Assembly: GCA_014138725.1 (NCBI GenBank) | Contig: JACJID010000003.1 | Coordinates: 558,001-622,000, forward strand | Direction of reading: 5' to 3' | Length of the DNA stretch: 64,000 nt | DNA from: Kutzneria viridogrisea | Lineage (GTDB): Bacteria > Actinomycetota > Actinomycetes > Mycobacteriales > Pseudonocardiaceae | Shown here: one piece after another, positions 8,454 to 17,350 of the stretch | Position numbering within the stretch: the first letter of the stretch is position 1 | How the letters are laid out: every line of letters starts with the position of its first letter | Program-made: the position numbers and the translations under genes | Notes under the pieces: generated by a model | The model's database searches: none | The model's input: the letters and a program-made list of their open reading frames with translations, nothing else | Told to the model about the DNA's origin: nothing

Positions 8454-9920
8454 ATGTCGAGCAGCGCGCGGGTGGCAGGGGTCGAGGTGCCGACCGGGCA
8501 CTGGATCGGGGGCGGGCGGCTGGGCTCGGCGCGGACCTTCGCCGATCACTCTCCCATCGACGGCGCGCTGCTGGCCGAGGTCGCGCGCGGTGGTGCGGCC
8601 GAGGTCGAGGCGGCGGTGTCGGCGGCGCGGCAGGCGTTCGGCGGGTGGTCGCGGACCAGCCGGGAGCGGCGTGCCGAACTGCTGCACGCGATCGCCGAGG
8701 GCATCGAGAAGCGCACGGACGAACTGGCCCGCGTGGAGACCGCCGACAACGGCGCGCTGCTGCGCTCGCACCTGCGGGGCGTGATGCCCAGGGCGGCGCA
8801 CAACTTCCGGTTCTTCGCCAACTGGCTGGTGGACGAGCTGGCCCACCCGGAGTTCGACACCCGAGGGCACCGCAACCAGGTGTCCTGGGACCCGGCCGGG
8901 GTGTGCGCGCTGATCACCCCGTGGAACGCCCCGCTGATGCTGGCCACCTGGAAGATCGCCCCCGCGCTGGCCGCGGGCAACACGGTGGTGCTCAAACCCG
9001 CCGAGTGGACCCCGCTGACAGCCTCGCTGCTGGCCGACATCACCGCCGAGGCCGGGCTGCCCGACGGGGTGTTCAACGTGGTGCAGGGCTTCGGCGCCGA
9101 GGCCGGGGCCGCGCTCACCGAGCACCCGGACGTGCGGCGGATCAGCTTCACCGGCTCGGTGCCTACGGCGCGCACGATCGCCGCGGCGGCGGCCCGCAAC
9201 CTGGTGCCGACCTCGCTGGAGCTGGGCGGCAAGTCCCCGCTGCTGGTCTTCGCCGACGCCGACCTGGACCTGGCCGTGCGGCTGGCGGTGGAGCAGTACG
9301 ACAACGCCGGGCAGGTCTGCCTGTCGGCGGTCCGGCTGCTCGTGGAGGAGCCGGTGGCCGAGGAGTTCCAGCGGCGCTTCCTGGAACGGGCTTCGCTGCT
9401 GCGGCAAGGTGATCCGCGCGAGCCGGACACCGACATCGGCCCGCAGGTGCACCCCAGGCAGCTGGACCGGATCGACGGCTTCGTGCGGCGCGCGGTGGCG
9501 GCGGGCGCGACCGTGGCGCTGGGCGGTGAACCGAACTCCGAGCTGGGCGGCCTGTACTACCGGCCCACGCTGCTGACCGGGGCGCGGCCGGGCAGCGAGA
9601 TCCTCACCGAGGAGGTGTTCGGGCCGGTGCTCACCCTGCAGACCTTCAGCGGGGAGGAGCAGGGCATCGCCATGGCCAACGACAGCCGGTTCGGGCTGGC
9701 GGCCACGCTGGTCACCGGGGACCCGGCGCGGGCGGAGCGGGTCAGCGCGCGGCTGGTCGCGGGCACGGTGTGGGTGAACTGCTTCTTCGTCCGCGACCTG
9801 CGGGCCCCGTTCGGCGGCAGTCGTGAGTCGGGGATCGGCCGCGAGGGCGGCACCTGGAGCTTCGACTTCTACTGCGACGTGAAGAACTCGGTCTACGCCC
9901 AGGAGGGCTGGAATGGGTGA
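8454..9920 (+). CDS. hpaE: Aldehyde dehydrogenase, probable 5-carboxymethyl-2-hydroxymuconate semialdehyde dehydrogenase
   Basis: A 488-residue aldehyde dehydrogenase with Asn158 (TPWNAP), Glu256 (LELGGKS) and catalytic Cys289 (NAGQVCLSAVR). The NAGQVCLSAVR form and the gene order directly before a homoprotocatechuate dioxygenase point to HpaE, which oxidises the semialdehyde released by ring cleavage. The ATG at 8454 has GGAG upstream; the longer open frame beginning at 8319 overlaps the divergent gene and lacks a ribosome site. The stop overlaps the start of the next gene by 8 nt and an AGGAGG lies just before it, so the three hpa-like genes are one coupled operon. Confidence 0.83.
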   Translation: MSSSARVAGVEVPTGHWIGGGRLGSARTFADHSPIDGALLAEVARGGAAEVEAAVSAARQAFGGWSRTSRERRAELLHAIAEGIEKRTDELARVETADNGALLRSHLRGVMPRAAHNFRFFANWLVDELAHPEFDTRGHRNQVSWDPAGVCALITPWNAPLMLATWKIAPALAAGNTVVLKPAEWTPLTASLLADITAEAGLPDGVFNVVQGFGAEAGAALTEHPDVRRISFTGSVPTARTIAAAAARNLVPTSLELGGKSPLLVFADADLDLAVRLAVEQYDNAGQVCLSAVRLLVEEPVAEEFQRRFLERASLLRQGDPREPDTDIGPQVHPRQLDRIDGFVRRAVAAGATVALGGEPNSELGGLYYRPTLLTGARPGSEILTEEVFGPVLTLQTFSGEEQGIAMANDSRFGLAATLVTGDPARAERVSARLVAGTVWVNCFFVRDLRAPFGGSRESGIGREGGTWSFDFYCDVKNSVYAQEGWNG

Positions 9921-10797
9921 GGTTGTCGGCGCGGGCCTGCTCGCGCACGTGCCCACGATCATGTTGCCGGAGCAGCAGCGGCGTGAGCTGAACAACGGTG
10001 CGGACACCACGCTGGTCGCCGGGCTGGACCGGTTGCGGGCCGAGGTGTTCGAGACCCTGGACTACGACACGGTGGTGCTGCTCGACTCGCACTGGGCGAC
10101 CACCGTGGAGTACGTGGTGACCTCGCACGCGCGGCGGGCCGGGCTGTTCACCTCGGAGGAGCTGCCGCGCGGCATGTGCCGCATCCCCTACGACTACCCC
10201 GGGGACCCCGAGCTGGCGCACGCGATCGCCGCGCACGGCACCGAGCGCGGCACCTGGATCACGCCGATCGACGACCAGTACCTGCCGATCTTCTACGCCA
10301 CGGTGAACCTGTGGCGCTACCTGGGCGTGCCCGAGAAGAAGTGGATCTCCATCGGGGTCTGCCAGACCGCCGACACCGAGGACAACCTGCGGCTGGGCCG
10401 GGCGCTGGCCGACGGGATCGCGCAGGTGGACCGCAAGGTGCTGATCATCGCCTCCGGGGCGATGAGCCACACGTTCTGGCCGCTACGCGAACTGCGCGCG
10501 CACGAGGCCAGCGGGGTGGAGCACATCCGCACCCCGGAGGCGGCCAAGGCCGATCTGGAGCGCATCGACTGGTTGCGCGCCGGGGACCACGCCCGCGTGC
10601 TGGACACGATGCCCGAGTTCGCGCGGTACCGGCCCGAGGCCGGGTTCGCGCACTACCTGATGATGGCCGGGGCCATGGGCGAGTCGGCCTGGACCGCACC
10701 CGGCAGGCTGTTCAGCGAGTACGAGAACTCCGTCGGAACCGGCCAGGTGCACATCTGGTTCGACCGGCCCGAGCAGGGGTGGAGCGCCACGCGATGA
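9913..10797 (+). CDS. hpaD: 3,4-dihydroxyphenylacetate 2,3-dioxygenase (class III extradiol, LigB fold)
   Basis: A 294-residue protein of the LigB/class III extradiol dioxygenase superfamily. Iron ligands are expected at His12 of GLLAHVPTI and at the His of LLDSHWATT, with a later Glu; IIASGAMSHTF carries the conserved second-half histidine. The family opens homoprotocatechuate between C2 and C3 to 5-carboxymethyl-2-hydroxymuconate semialdehyde. It overlaps hpaE by 8 nt and hpaG by an ATGA junction, as expected for an obligate pathway. Catechol substrates other than homoprotocatechuate are possible, but the flanking hpaE and hpaG homologues favour this one. Confidence 0.86.
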   Translation: MGEVVGAGLLAHVPTIMLPEQQRRELNNGADTTLVAGLDRLRAEVFETLDYDTVVLLDSHWATTVEYVVTSHARRAGLFTSEELPRGMCRIPYDYPGDPELAHAIAAHGTERGTWITPIDDQYLPIFYATVNLWRYLGVPEKKWISIGVCQTADTEDNLRLGRALADGIAQVDRKVLIIASGAMSHTFWPLRELRAHEASGVEHIRTPEAAKADLERIDWLRAGDHARVLDTMPEFARYRPEAGFAHYLMMAGAMGESAWTAPGRLFSEYENSVGTGQVHIWFDRPEQGWSATR

Positions 10798-11636
10798 CCG
10801 AGTACCGCAGGATCCTGCTCGACGGCGCGGCCGTGCGGGTGCAACGCGTCGGCGACCTGCTGCTCGCCCCGGACGGGCGCGAGGTCGGCGTGGCCGAGGC
10901 CGTGCACCTGCCGCCCTGTCAGCCGTCGAAGATCATCGCCGTGCACCTGAACTACCGCAGCCGGGTCGAGGAGTTCCAGGGCAGGCTGCCCAAGGCGCCG
11001 ACCTACTTCCACAAGCCGACCTCGGCGCTCAACTCGCACGGCGGGGCGGTGGTGCGGCCCGAGCGGTGCAAGTGGCTGAACTACGAGGGTGAGATCGGCA
11101 TCGTCATCGGCCGGACCTGCCGCAACGTGCCCGTCGAACAGGTCGGCGAGCACATCCTGGGCTACACCGTGGCCAACGACTACGGGCTGCACGACTTCCG
11201 CGACACCGACGCCGGATCCATGTTGCGGGTCAAGGGTTCCGACACGCTGTGCCCGCTCGGACCGGGCCTGGTCACCGGCTGGGACTTCCGCGGCAAGTCG
11301 ATCCGCACGCTGGTCAACGGCAAGGTCGCACAGGACGGCAACACCGACGAGATGGAGTGGGACATGCACTACCTCGTCGCCGACATCGCCCGCACGATCA
11401 CACTGCACCCCGGCGACGTGCTGCTGTCCGGGACCCCCGCCAACTCACGCCCCGTGCAACCGGGCGATGTCGTGGAGGTGCAGGTCGAGGGCTTGGGCAC
11501 GCTGCGCAACCACATCGTGTCGGGCCCGGTGCCGATCGACTCCGCCGTGGGCGCCCAACCCACCGAGTCCGAGGAGGTCCGCTCCACCGCACTCGGCGGC
11601 GACTGGGAGTACCGCGGCCAGCGCGCCCCCCGCTGA
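10794..11636 (+). CDS. hpaG: Fumarylacetoacetate hydrolase-family isomerase/decarboxylase
   Basis: A 280-residue FAH-fold protein. The metal-binding acidic motif is in WLNYEGEIGIVIGR, followed by NDYGLHDFRDTD and the loop VLLSGTPANSRPVQPGD. In homoprotocatechuate pathways HpaG decarboxylates OPET and isomerises the product; single-domain forms such as this are common. The ATG at 10794 shares ATGA with the hpaD stop; upstream extension would run through hpaD. It is the last gene of the hpaE-hpaD-hpaG unit. No hpaF, hpaH or hpaI homologue is visible in the window, so the lower pathway must finish elsewhere or outside the window. Confidence 0.84.
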   Translation: MTEYRRILLDGAAVRVQRVGDLLLAPDGREVGVAEAVHLPPCQPSKIIAVHLNYRSRVEEFQGRLPKAPTYFHKPTSALNSHGGAVVRPERCKWLNYEGEIGIVIGRTCRNVPVEQVGEHILGYTVANDYGLHDFRDTDAGSMLRVKGSDTLCPLGPGLVTGWDFRGKSIRTLVNGKVAQDGNTDEMEWDMHYLVADIARTITLHPGDVLLSGTPANSRPVQPGDVVEVQVEGLGTLRNHIVSGPVPIDSAVGAQPTESEEVRSTALGGDWEYRGQRAPR

Positions 11637-11659
11637 GGACTCGCCCCGTTCCGAGCCCG

Positions 11660-11816
11660 GCGCGTGTCGGCGCTACCGGTGCCGCGTGTCGGCGCTTCCG
11701 GGACGGTGTGTTCGCACTTCCGCTTTGGACTCCCGGATTCTGGGACGTCGTACGCCAACCGCGGACACACCGTACGGAAGACGCCGACACGCGGTGCGCG
11801 AAGCGCCGACACGCGC
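11660..11816. repeat. 157-bp imperfect inverted-repeat element, copy 1
   Basis: The element fills the gap between convergent hpaG and the MarR gene. The left arm (11660-11717) begins GCGCGTGTCGGCGCTACCGG and contains a second GTGTCGGCG. The right arm (11759-11816) is its reverse complement with few mismatches, leaving a ~41-nt loop. Each arm holds two tandem CGCGTGTCGGCG words plus CGGTGTGTnCGC. A second copy of nearly the same length and design lies at 20868-21023. RNA from either strand would fold into a long hairpin, so it may end both transcripts. It contains no gene. Confidence 0.85.
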
Positions 11817-11848
11817 CGCTTGGGGTGAGCGGGACCGATCCAGCCGGG

Positions 11849-12427
11849 TCAGGCCTCCACGTCGCGGGCGAGCAATCCCGGCAGGGGGCCGGACTGCACG
11901 GAGCGGCGCACCTCGGCCTGGCGCTCCTGTGCGGTCTCCTCGAAGTGGCTGAGCACGTGCCGCAGGATGCGGGTCAGCTCGGTGACCCGGCGCGGGGACA
12001 GGCCCTCCAGGCTGTAGACCTCCTCGGCGTTGAACCGCGGGAACAGCTCGGTCATCAGCGCCTTGCCACGCTCGGTCAGCGACAGCACGCTCAGCCGCCG
12101 GTCGTCGGCGGGCGTGGCGCGGGTGATCAGCCCGCGGTTCTCCAGGGTCCTGGCGACCCCGGTCAGCGTGCCCTTGGAGATGCCGCTCTCCTCGGCGACG
12201 TGCCGGGTCTCGATGTCACCCCAGATCCACACCACCCACAGCACGACGAACCCCGTCCAGGACAGGTCGACGTCGCGCAGCACGGACTGCTCGAAGTGGT
12301 TGCGCACGACCAGCGCGGTCCGGTGCAGGTTGGACAGTGCCATCATGGCCTCGACGTCGATCCGCAGGCCGCCGAGCCGCTCGCCGACGGCCTTCTCGGT
12401 CTCCCGCAGCGTGTAGTAGCCGGTCAT
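11849..12427 (-). CDS. MarR-family transcriptional regulator
   Basis: A 192-residue winged-helix regulator. The recognition region ETRHVAEESGISKGTLTGVARTLENRG is followed by the wing RATPADDRRLSVLSLTERG, the canonical MarR signature. The N-terminal ~50 residues and the C-terminal helices would form the dimer interface. It lies downstream of hpaE-D-G in convergent orientation. HpaR, which represses homoprotocatechuate genes in enterobacteria, is also a MarR protein, so a role as repressor of this island is a reasonable inference. The ATG at 12427 follows a GAGGGCGGGG stretch. Its own upstream region shows no clear copy of the CGTTTG operator. Confidence 0.85.
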   Translation of the reverse strand: MTGYYTLRETEKAVGERLGGLRIDVEAMMALSNLHRTALVVRNHFEQSVLRDVDLSWTGFVVLWVVWIWGDIETRHVAEESGISKGTLTGVARTLENRGLITRATPADDRRLSVLSLTERGKALMTELFPRFNAEEVYSLEGLSPRRVTELTRILRHVLSHFEETAQERQAEVRRSVQSGPLPGLLARDVEA

Positions 12428-12502
12428 CGTGCCCCGCCCTCGCCGTCGCCCAACCTGGTTGACACGCGAGCAGCCTAACTCGCCCGACCATATGGGCACG
12501 AA

Positions 12503-12540
12503 CGAGTGGCCGGGTCGGCAGGTCCCGACCCGGCCACTCG
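12503..12540 (-). terminator. Strong hairpin terminator after metE
   Basis: A perfect 16-bp stem, CGAGTGGCCGGGTCGG, pairs with its complement across a six-base loop. It starts 8 nt past the metE stop on the minus strand. There is no marked U-run, as is usual for actinobacterial terminators. Confidence 0.85.
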
Positions 12541-12548
12541 TCCGGTGC

Positions 12549-14780
12549 TCAGCCGCGCAGTGCGCGGGCGGAGCCGACCAGCGCCCGCAGCGCGGGCTCG
12601 ACCTCGGCGTAGTCGCGGGTCTTCAGCCCGCAGTCGGGGTTGACCCACAGCCGCTCGGCGGGCACCGCCTGCACGGCGGCCCTCAGCAGCTCGGTGACCT
12701 CGTGCTCGGCAGGCACCAGCGGGGAGTGGATGTCGTACACCCCGGGCCCGACCCCGCGCCGGAAGCCGATCGCGCGCAGGTCGTCCAGGACCTCCATCCT
12801 GGACCGGGCCGCCTCGATCGTGGTGACGTCGGCGTCCAGCCCGTCGATCGCGCCGATCACGTCCCCGAACTCGGAGTAGCACAGGTGCGTGTGGATCTGC
12901 GTGGCGCTCGCGGCCCCGGAGGTGGCCAGCCGGAAGGACTCCACCGCCCACTCCAGGTACGCGGGCCGGTCCTCGGCGCGCAGCGGCAGCAGTTCGCGCA
13001 GCGCGGGCTCGTCGACCTGGACCACGCCGATCCCGGCCGCCTCCAGGTCGGTGATCTCATCCCGCAGCGCGAGCGCGACCTGCTGCGCGGTGTCGGCCAG
13101 CGGCTGGTCGTCACGCACGAAGGACCAGGCGAGAATGGTCACCGGGCCGGTGAGCATGCCCTTGACCGGCTTGCTGGTCAGCGACTGCGCGTGGGCCGTC
13201 CACTCCACGGTGATCGGGTTGCGCCGGGACACGTCCCCGTGCAGGATCGGCGGCCGCACGCAGCGCGAGCCGTAGGACTGCACCCAGCCCAGCTCGGTCG
13301 CGGCGAAGCCGACGAGGTTCTCCGCGAAGTACTGCACCATGTCGTTGCGCTCGGGCTCGCCGTGCACCAGCACGTCCAGCCCGATCTCCTCCTGCAACCG
13401 GATGACGCGCTCGATCTCCTCGCGCATCCGCTGCTGGTAGTCCTGTTCGGACAGTCGACCGGCGCGGACCTCGGCCCGTGCCTTGCGGATCTCGGTGGTC
13501 TGTGGGAAGGAGCCGATGGTCGTGGTGGCCAGCGGCGGCAGGCCGAGGCGCTCCTGCTGCGCGGCGGCGCGCTCGGAGTAGTCGACGCGACGGCGGTGCT
13601 GCGGGGTCAGCGCGGCGATCCTGGCGCGGACCTGCTCGTCACGAGAACCGGCCGCTGGCACGGCCCCGTTCTGGATCGAGGCGCCCGCGTGCAGGGCCTT
13701 GCCCAGGGTCGCGATCTCGGCGAGCTTCTGCCTGGCGAAGGCCAGCCTGCCGCGTACCTCCGGTTCGAGACCGGTCTCGGCGTCCAGGTCGTACGGCACG
13801 TGCAGCAGCGAGGTGGAGCTGGACACGGTGAGCGAGCCGACCGAGCCGAGCAGGCTCGCGCAGACCGAGGCGGCGGCCCGCAGATCGGTGCGCCACACGT
13901 TGCGGCCGTCCACCACGCCCGCGAGCAAGGTCTTGTCCCGCAACGAGGTCAGCCCGGCGATGCGGCGCACGGTGTCGGGCGCGGAGACCAGGTCCACGGC
14001 GATGGCCTCGACCGGGGACTCGGCGAGCACGGCCAGTGCGGGCCCGAGGTCCCCGTAGCCGCCGGCGACGAGCAGGCGCGGGCGGTTGGCCAGCTTGCCG
14101 AGCTTGTCGTACGCCCTGCGCAGTGCCTCGAGTTCGGCCTCACCGCGGTCGGCGGCATAGGCGTGCTCGTCCAACTGGACCCATTCGGCGCCCGCGTCGG
14201 CGAGCTTGCCGAGCAGTTCGGCGTAGCGGTCCACCAGCTGGTCGATCAGCGTGATCGGCGCGAAACCGGGCTCGGTTCCCTTGGACAGCAACAGGAAGGT
14301 CGCCGGGCCGACCAGCACGGGACGGGTGTGCACGCCCTGGGCCAGCGCCTCGGTGAACTCCTGGACGGGCTTGTCGCCGACCAGCGCGAACTTCGTGTCG
14401 GCGGACAGCTCCGGCACCAGGTAGTGGTAGTTGGTGTCGAACCACTTGGTCAGCTCCATCGCGGCGGCGCCGTCGCGACCGCGGGCCATCGCGAAGTAGG
14501 TGTCCAGTTCGGACAGTCCGAGCTCGCGGAAGCGCCGCGGCACCGCGTCGAACAGCACGGCGGTGTCCAGCACCTGGTCGTAGAAGGAGAAGGTGTTGCC
14601 GGGCACGGAGTCCAGGGACCGCGACAGCTCGCACCAGGTGTCCGCGCGCAGCTTCGCGGCGACCTCCAGCAACTCGGCCTGAGTCCCCCGCCCGGACCAG
14701 TAGTTCTCCAACGCACGCTTGAGTTCCCGACGTGGACCGATCCTGGGATAGCCCAGCACCGTCGTCCTCAGTTCAGCCAC
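12549..14780 (-). CDS. metE: Cobalamin-independent methionine synthase
   Basis: A 743-residue 5-methyltetrahydropteroyltriglutamate-homocysteine methyltransferase, the usual length for the family. The N-terminal domain begins [20 protein letters not shown]. The C-terminal catalytic half has [24 protein letters not shown], the zinc histidine region [10 protein letters not shown] and the last zinc-site stretch [11 protein letters not shown]. It makes methionine from homocysteine in the cytoplasm without B12. The GTG at 14780 has an AGGAGAG ribosome site. A cobalamin riboswitch lies in the leader (14911-15115), so the gene should be switched off when B12 is plentiful and a MetH-type enzyme can take over; no metH is visible in the window. 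Confidence 0.97.
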   Translation of the reverse strand: MAELRTTVLGYPRIGPRRELKRALENYWSGRGTQAELLEVAAKLRADTWCELSRSLDSVPGNTFSFYDQVLDTAVLFDAVPRRFRELGLSELDTYFAMARGRDGAAAMELTKWFDTNYHYLVPELSADTKFALVGDKPVQEFTEALAQGVHTRPVLVGPATFLLLSKGTEPGFAPITLIDQLVDRYAELLGKLADAGAEWVQLDEHAYAADRGEAELEALRRAYDKLGKLANRPRLLVAGGYGDLGPALAVLAESPVEAIAVDLVSAPDTVRRIAGLTSLRDKTLLAGVVDGRNVWRTDLRAAASVCASLLGSVGSLTVSSSTSLLHVPYDLDAETGLEPEVRGRLAFARQKLAEIATLGKALHAGASIQNGAVPAAGSRDEQVRARIAALTPQHRRRVDYSERAAAQQERLGLPPLATTTIGSFPQTTEIRKARAEVRAGRLSEQDYQQRMREEIERVIRLQEEIGLDVLVHGEPERNDMVQYFAENLVGFAATELGWVQSYGSRCVRPPILHGDVSRRNPITVEWTAHAQSLTSKPVKGMLTGPVTILAWSFVRDDQPLADTAQQVALALRDEITDLEAAGIGVVQVDEPALRELLPLRAEDRPAYLEWAVESFRLATSGAASATQIHTHLCYSEFGDVIGAIDGLDADVTTIEAARSRMEVLDDLRAIGFRRGVGPGVYDIHSPLVPAEHEVTELLRAAVQAVPAERLWVNPDCGLKTRDYAEVEPALRALVGSARALRG

Positions 14781-14910
14781 AGCTCTCTCCTCGCGAGCCT
14801 GTGGGCCACATCACGGCGTGCACGCGAGGACAGCGGGCACAGAAGTGCTCCGCCGACGTCCGCGCGAGCCCACCCGAGAGGCCCCGGACCAGCGCGTACC
14901 GGCGGCACGC

Positions 14911-15115
14911 GCACCTGTGGCAGGTCTTCGGACTCGCGGGCACCCGGGCACGGACCCGGACCTACTGGCCGTCGCTTCCCAGGCTCTCGCCCAGTGCTTC
15001 ATGACGGCGGTCGTTCCCACTCACCGCTGCGGGGCAGTCCCGGAATCGCACCGGGTTCCCTGTTGCCTCGCCGCACCCAGACCGCGGGCACGGCGAACCA
15101 CTGGCGGTTGTGAGC
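14911..15115 (-). promoter_or_regulatory. Cobalamin (AdoCbl) riboswitch in the metE leader
   Basis: The minus-strand leader carries the conserved core in order: GGGAACCCGGTGCGATTCCG, then ACTGCCCCGCAGCGGTGAG, GCACTGGGCGAGAGCCTGGG, GACGGCCAGTAG, and finally GAGTCCGAAGACCTGCC followed by the B12-box region CACAGG. This is the textbook cobalamin riboswitch. The ~130 nt between it and the metE GTG would be the expression platform; it can form alternative GC-rich hairpins. It explains control of the B12-independent enzyme by B12. Confidence 0.95.
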
Positions 15116-15143
15116 CTAGCGACTGCACGGCCGTTGACAAGAG

Positions 15144-15713
15144 TCAGCTTGGCAACTCCGCGCTGAAGCCCCGCACCATGGCAGCCAGCCCGGCCTCGAA
15201 CCACTGGTCGTAGTACCCGCGATCAGCCGATCGGGTCGGGCGGCCGTCCTGGTGTGGCGTGCCGACCTGGGCCAGCGCGTGGCCCAGCACGAACACCGCC
15301 ACCGACTGCACCGCCGTGACCACGCGCTCGTCCCCGTCGAACAGCTTGGCCAGCAAGGACTCGCCCAGTTCGAGGTCCACCGGGTGGGTGGCCAGCAGCG
15401 GCACCGCCCCGGGGTGCGCCAACAACACCTCGCGGTAGGCGCGGGCCAGCTCAGTGAGCCGCCGCGCGACCCCGCCGTCGACCCGCACCGCTTCCATCGC
15501 CCGCGCGAACAACTCGTTGACCACCAGCGCCAGCAGGGCGTCCCGGTTGGGCACGTGCCGGTACAGCGACATCGCCGCCACGCCCAACTCGGTGCCCAGC
15601 CGCCGCATCGTCAGCGCGTCCAGCCCCTCGGCGCCCAGCACGCGCACGGCTGCCGCGAGGATGGACTCCTGACTGAGCAGGGGCTTGCGGCCACCGCGGG
15701 ACTTCTCCGTCAC
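15144..15713 (-). CDS. TetR-family transcriptional regulator
   Basis: A 189-residue regulator. The helix-turn-helix is LTMRRLGTELGVAAMSLYRHVPNRDALLA (about 35-63), a classic TetR N-terminus with the Tyr-Arg-His-Val form seen near TetR-class-C regulators. The C-terminal ligand domain is unassigned. The GTG start overlaps the stop of the small membrane protein gene as GTGA, so the two are co-translated. The 44-bp palindrome upstream of that pair (16155-16198) is the obvious candidate operator, suggesting autoregulation together with the membrane protein. Confidence 0.85.
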   Translation of the reverse strand: MTEKSRGGRKPLLSQESILAAAVRVLGAEGLDALTMRRLGTELGVAAMSLYRHVPNRDALLALVVNELFARAMEAVRVDGGVARRLTELARAYREVLLAHPGAVPLLATHPVDLELGESLLAKLFDGDERVVTAVQSVAVFVLGHALAQVGTPHQDGRPTRSADRGYYDQWFEAGLAAMVRGFSAELPS

Positions 15714-16144
15714 CCCACGAGCGTAGCCGTCAGGCAGGTACCGAACAGCGCCCAGCACCCGACCGTGACGACCACGTGCTGCAAGTCGGGCACCACGGCG
15801 CGCCCCCGTGTGGGCAGGACCTTCAGCGTGCGGCTGTACTCCCGCTGGTACGCCCGCCGCATCGGCTCGTTCCGGATCAGGCCGAAGTACGGCAGCCACC
15901 AGCAGACGGCGTTGCCGACGATCGTCAGTCCACTGAGGACGGTCGCGAGGACCGTGGACCAGGTCTGCCCCAACGCCATGCCGCCCGCGATCGCCAGCCC
16001 GACCGGGTAGTTCATCAGCGCGGCCCGCACCCGGTCGCCGACATCGGACACCGCCAGGTCGTTGAGCGGGAACATCGGCACCCACTCGGTGAGCACCAGC
16101 CAGCCCACCCACAGCAGCGCCAGGACAACGGCAACAGTGCTCAC
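15710..16144 (-). CDS. Small integral membrane protein of unknown function
   Basis: A 144-residue protein with about four hydrophobic segments: residues 4-24 (VAVVLALLWVGWLVL), about 45-65, about 65-85 and a C-terminal VVVTVGCWALFGTCLTATL. Between them lies a basic region (PMRRAYQREYSRTLKVLP). I do not recognise the family. The GTG start is preceded by GGAGGGGG, and the gene begins 11 nt below the 44-bp palindrome. It is coupled to the downstream TetR gene. A small efflux or membrane-stress role controlled by that TetR is possible but unproven. Confidence 0.65.
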   Translation of the reverse strand: MSTVAVVLALLWVGWLVLTEWVPMFPLNDLAVSDVGDRVRAALMNYPVGLAIAGGMALGQTWSTVLATVLSGLTIVGNAVCWWLPYFGLIRNEPMRRAYQREYSRTLKVLPTRGRAVVPDLQHVVVTVGCWALFGTCLTATLVG

Positions 16145-16154
16145 AACATCCCCC

Positions 16155-16198
16155 TCCGGTGTGCGTACAACGTAAGCTTACGTTGTACGCACACCGGA
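16155..16198. promoter_or_regulatory. Perfect 44-bp palindrome, probable TetR operator
   Basis: The sequence is a perfect inverted repeat with no loop; each 22-base arm begins TCCGGTGTGCGTACAACG and the centre is AAGCTT. It sits 3 bp below the glycosyltransferase stop and 11 bp before the start of the membrane protein/TetR pair. The centre is much more AT-rich than the surroundings. The position fits an operator overlapping the promoter of the pair. It could also act as a terminator for the glycosyltransferase transcript. Confidence 0.75.
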
Positions 16199-16201
16199 CT
16201 G

Positions 16202-17335
16202 TCAAGCCACCTGCTCGATCCGGCCCACGATCGAGCTCGGCGCGGGCTGCGCCGCGATCTCGTCACGGACCTCGTTGGCAGCCCGCGCGAAGCCCGGTTC
16301 ACGCAGCAGCCTGGCCAGCGACTCGCGCACCAGCTCCGGCGTGACCTCGGCGGGCGGGATGCTGATCGCCACGCCCCGCTTGGCGGCCAGCTCCGCGTTG
16401 AGCGGCTGGTCGGCGAAACTGGCGATGATCAGCTGCGGCACGCCGTACGCCAGCGGGGTGGCCGTGGTGGCGGAACCGCCGTGGTGCACGATCGCCGAGC
16501 AGGTCGGCATCAACGCACCCAGCGGCATCCAGCCCAGCGCACGGGCGTTGTCCGGCAGCGGACCGAGATCCACCTCCCCGGCGGCGACCAGCACCTCGAT
16601 GTCCATCGTGGACAGTGCGGCGAGCAGATCCCGCAGCGTGGCAAGGCCGCCGAGCTGCGGCAGCACGCTGCCCAGGGTCAGGCACACGCGCGGGCGGCTC
16701 GGCCGGTCGGTGACCCAGGCGGGCAGCAGGCGAGTCTCGTTGTACGGCACGTACCGCATGAGCCACTGGCTGTCGGTGGCCAGCCCGCCCATGCTCGGCG
16801 GGCGCACGTCGATGGTGGCGCTGGGCGCGGCCGGGGGCGCGAGGCCCAGCCAGGTCCGCCGCTCCTCCAACCTGTCCAGGATCGCCTTGCGGGTGCCCAC
16901 CGCGTGCTCCCCCGTTCCGGCCCAGCCCAGCCGGATGCCCTGCTCCACCAGCGACACACCCAGCTCACCGGCGATCAGCGGACCCGCGCCCTGCTCCAGG
17001 GTGGACACCACCACGTCCGGGGCGAACCCGCGCGCGACCGCCAGCGCGGGTTCGAGGATCTGCTCGCCGAACCAGCCGAACCCACCCGAGATCGTGACCC
17101 CGCCGTCGTTGTCCCCTGGCGTGACGTGACCGGCGACGGACTCCATGAACTCGGCCCACAGGTCGCGCTCGGGCAGCACGTCCACGGTGGGCAGCCCGGC
17201 ACCGACCGCGGCACCGGCCCCCAGCCCGTTGTTGATCACCAGCACCTCGTGGCCCGCGGCCCGCGCAGCCCAGGCCAGCGGCACCGTGGGCAGGAACAGA
17301 CCGGACCCCGGCAAGGCCGTGAACAGCAGTTTCAT
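16202..17335 (-). CDS. MGT-type glycosyltransferase (GT1, macrolide/natural-product glycosyltransferase-like)
   Basis: A 377-residue GT-B enzyme. The N-terminal acceptor domain starts MKLLFTALPGSGLFLPTVPL. The C-terminal nucleotide-sugar site reads CSAIVHHGGSATTATPLAYGVPQLI, with the conserved HHGG and a downstream FADQPLNA acidic-Gln pair. Such enzymes attach activated sugars to macrolides and other hydrophobic metabolites, for tailoring or self-protection. The ATG at 17335 has a GGGGG ribosome site. It diverges from a TetR gene across a 30-bp palindrome, so it is probably inducible. No aglycone biosynthesis genes are visible nearby, which favours a detoxification role. Confidence 0.85.
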   Translation of the reverse strand: MKLLFTALPGSGLFLPTVPLAWAARAAGHEVLVINNGLGAGAAVGAGLPTVDVLPERDLWAEFMESVAGHVTPGDNDGGVTISGGFGWFGEQILEPALAVARGFAPDVVVSTLEQGAGPLIAGELGVSLVEQGIRLGWAGTGEHAVGTRKAILDRLEERRTWLGLAPPAAPSATIDVRPPSMGGLATDSQWLMRYVPYNETRLLPAWVTDRPSRPRVCLTLGSVLPQLGGLATLRDLLAALSTMDIEVLVAAGEVDLGPLPDNARALGWMPLGALMPTCSAIVHHGGSATTATPLAYGVPQLIIASFADQPLNAELAAKRGVAISIPPAEVTPELVRESLARLLREPGFARAANEVRDEIAAQPAPSSIVGRIEQVA

Positions 17336-17350
17336 GATTTCCCCCATCGC

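Noticed and set aside
8133-10010. 625-codon minus-strand frame opposite hpaE
   Set aside because: Shadow of the hpaE gene and of the divergent promoter; no recognisable domain.
12429-15113. 894-codon plus-strand frame across metE and its riboswitch
   Set aside because: It is antisense to metE, whose family match is unambiguous, and has shadow-type composition.
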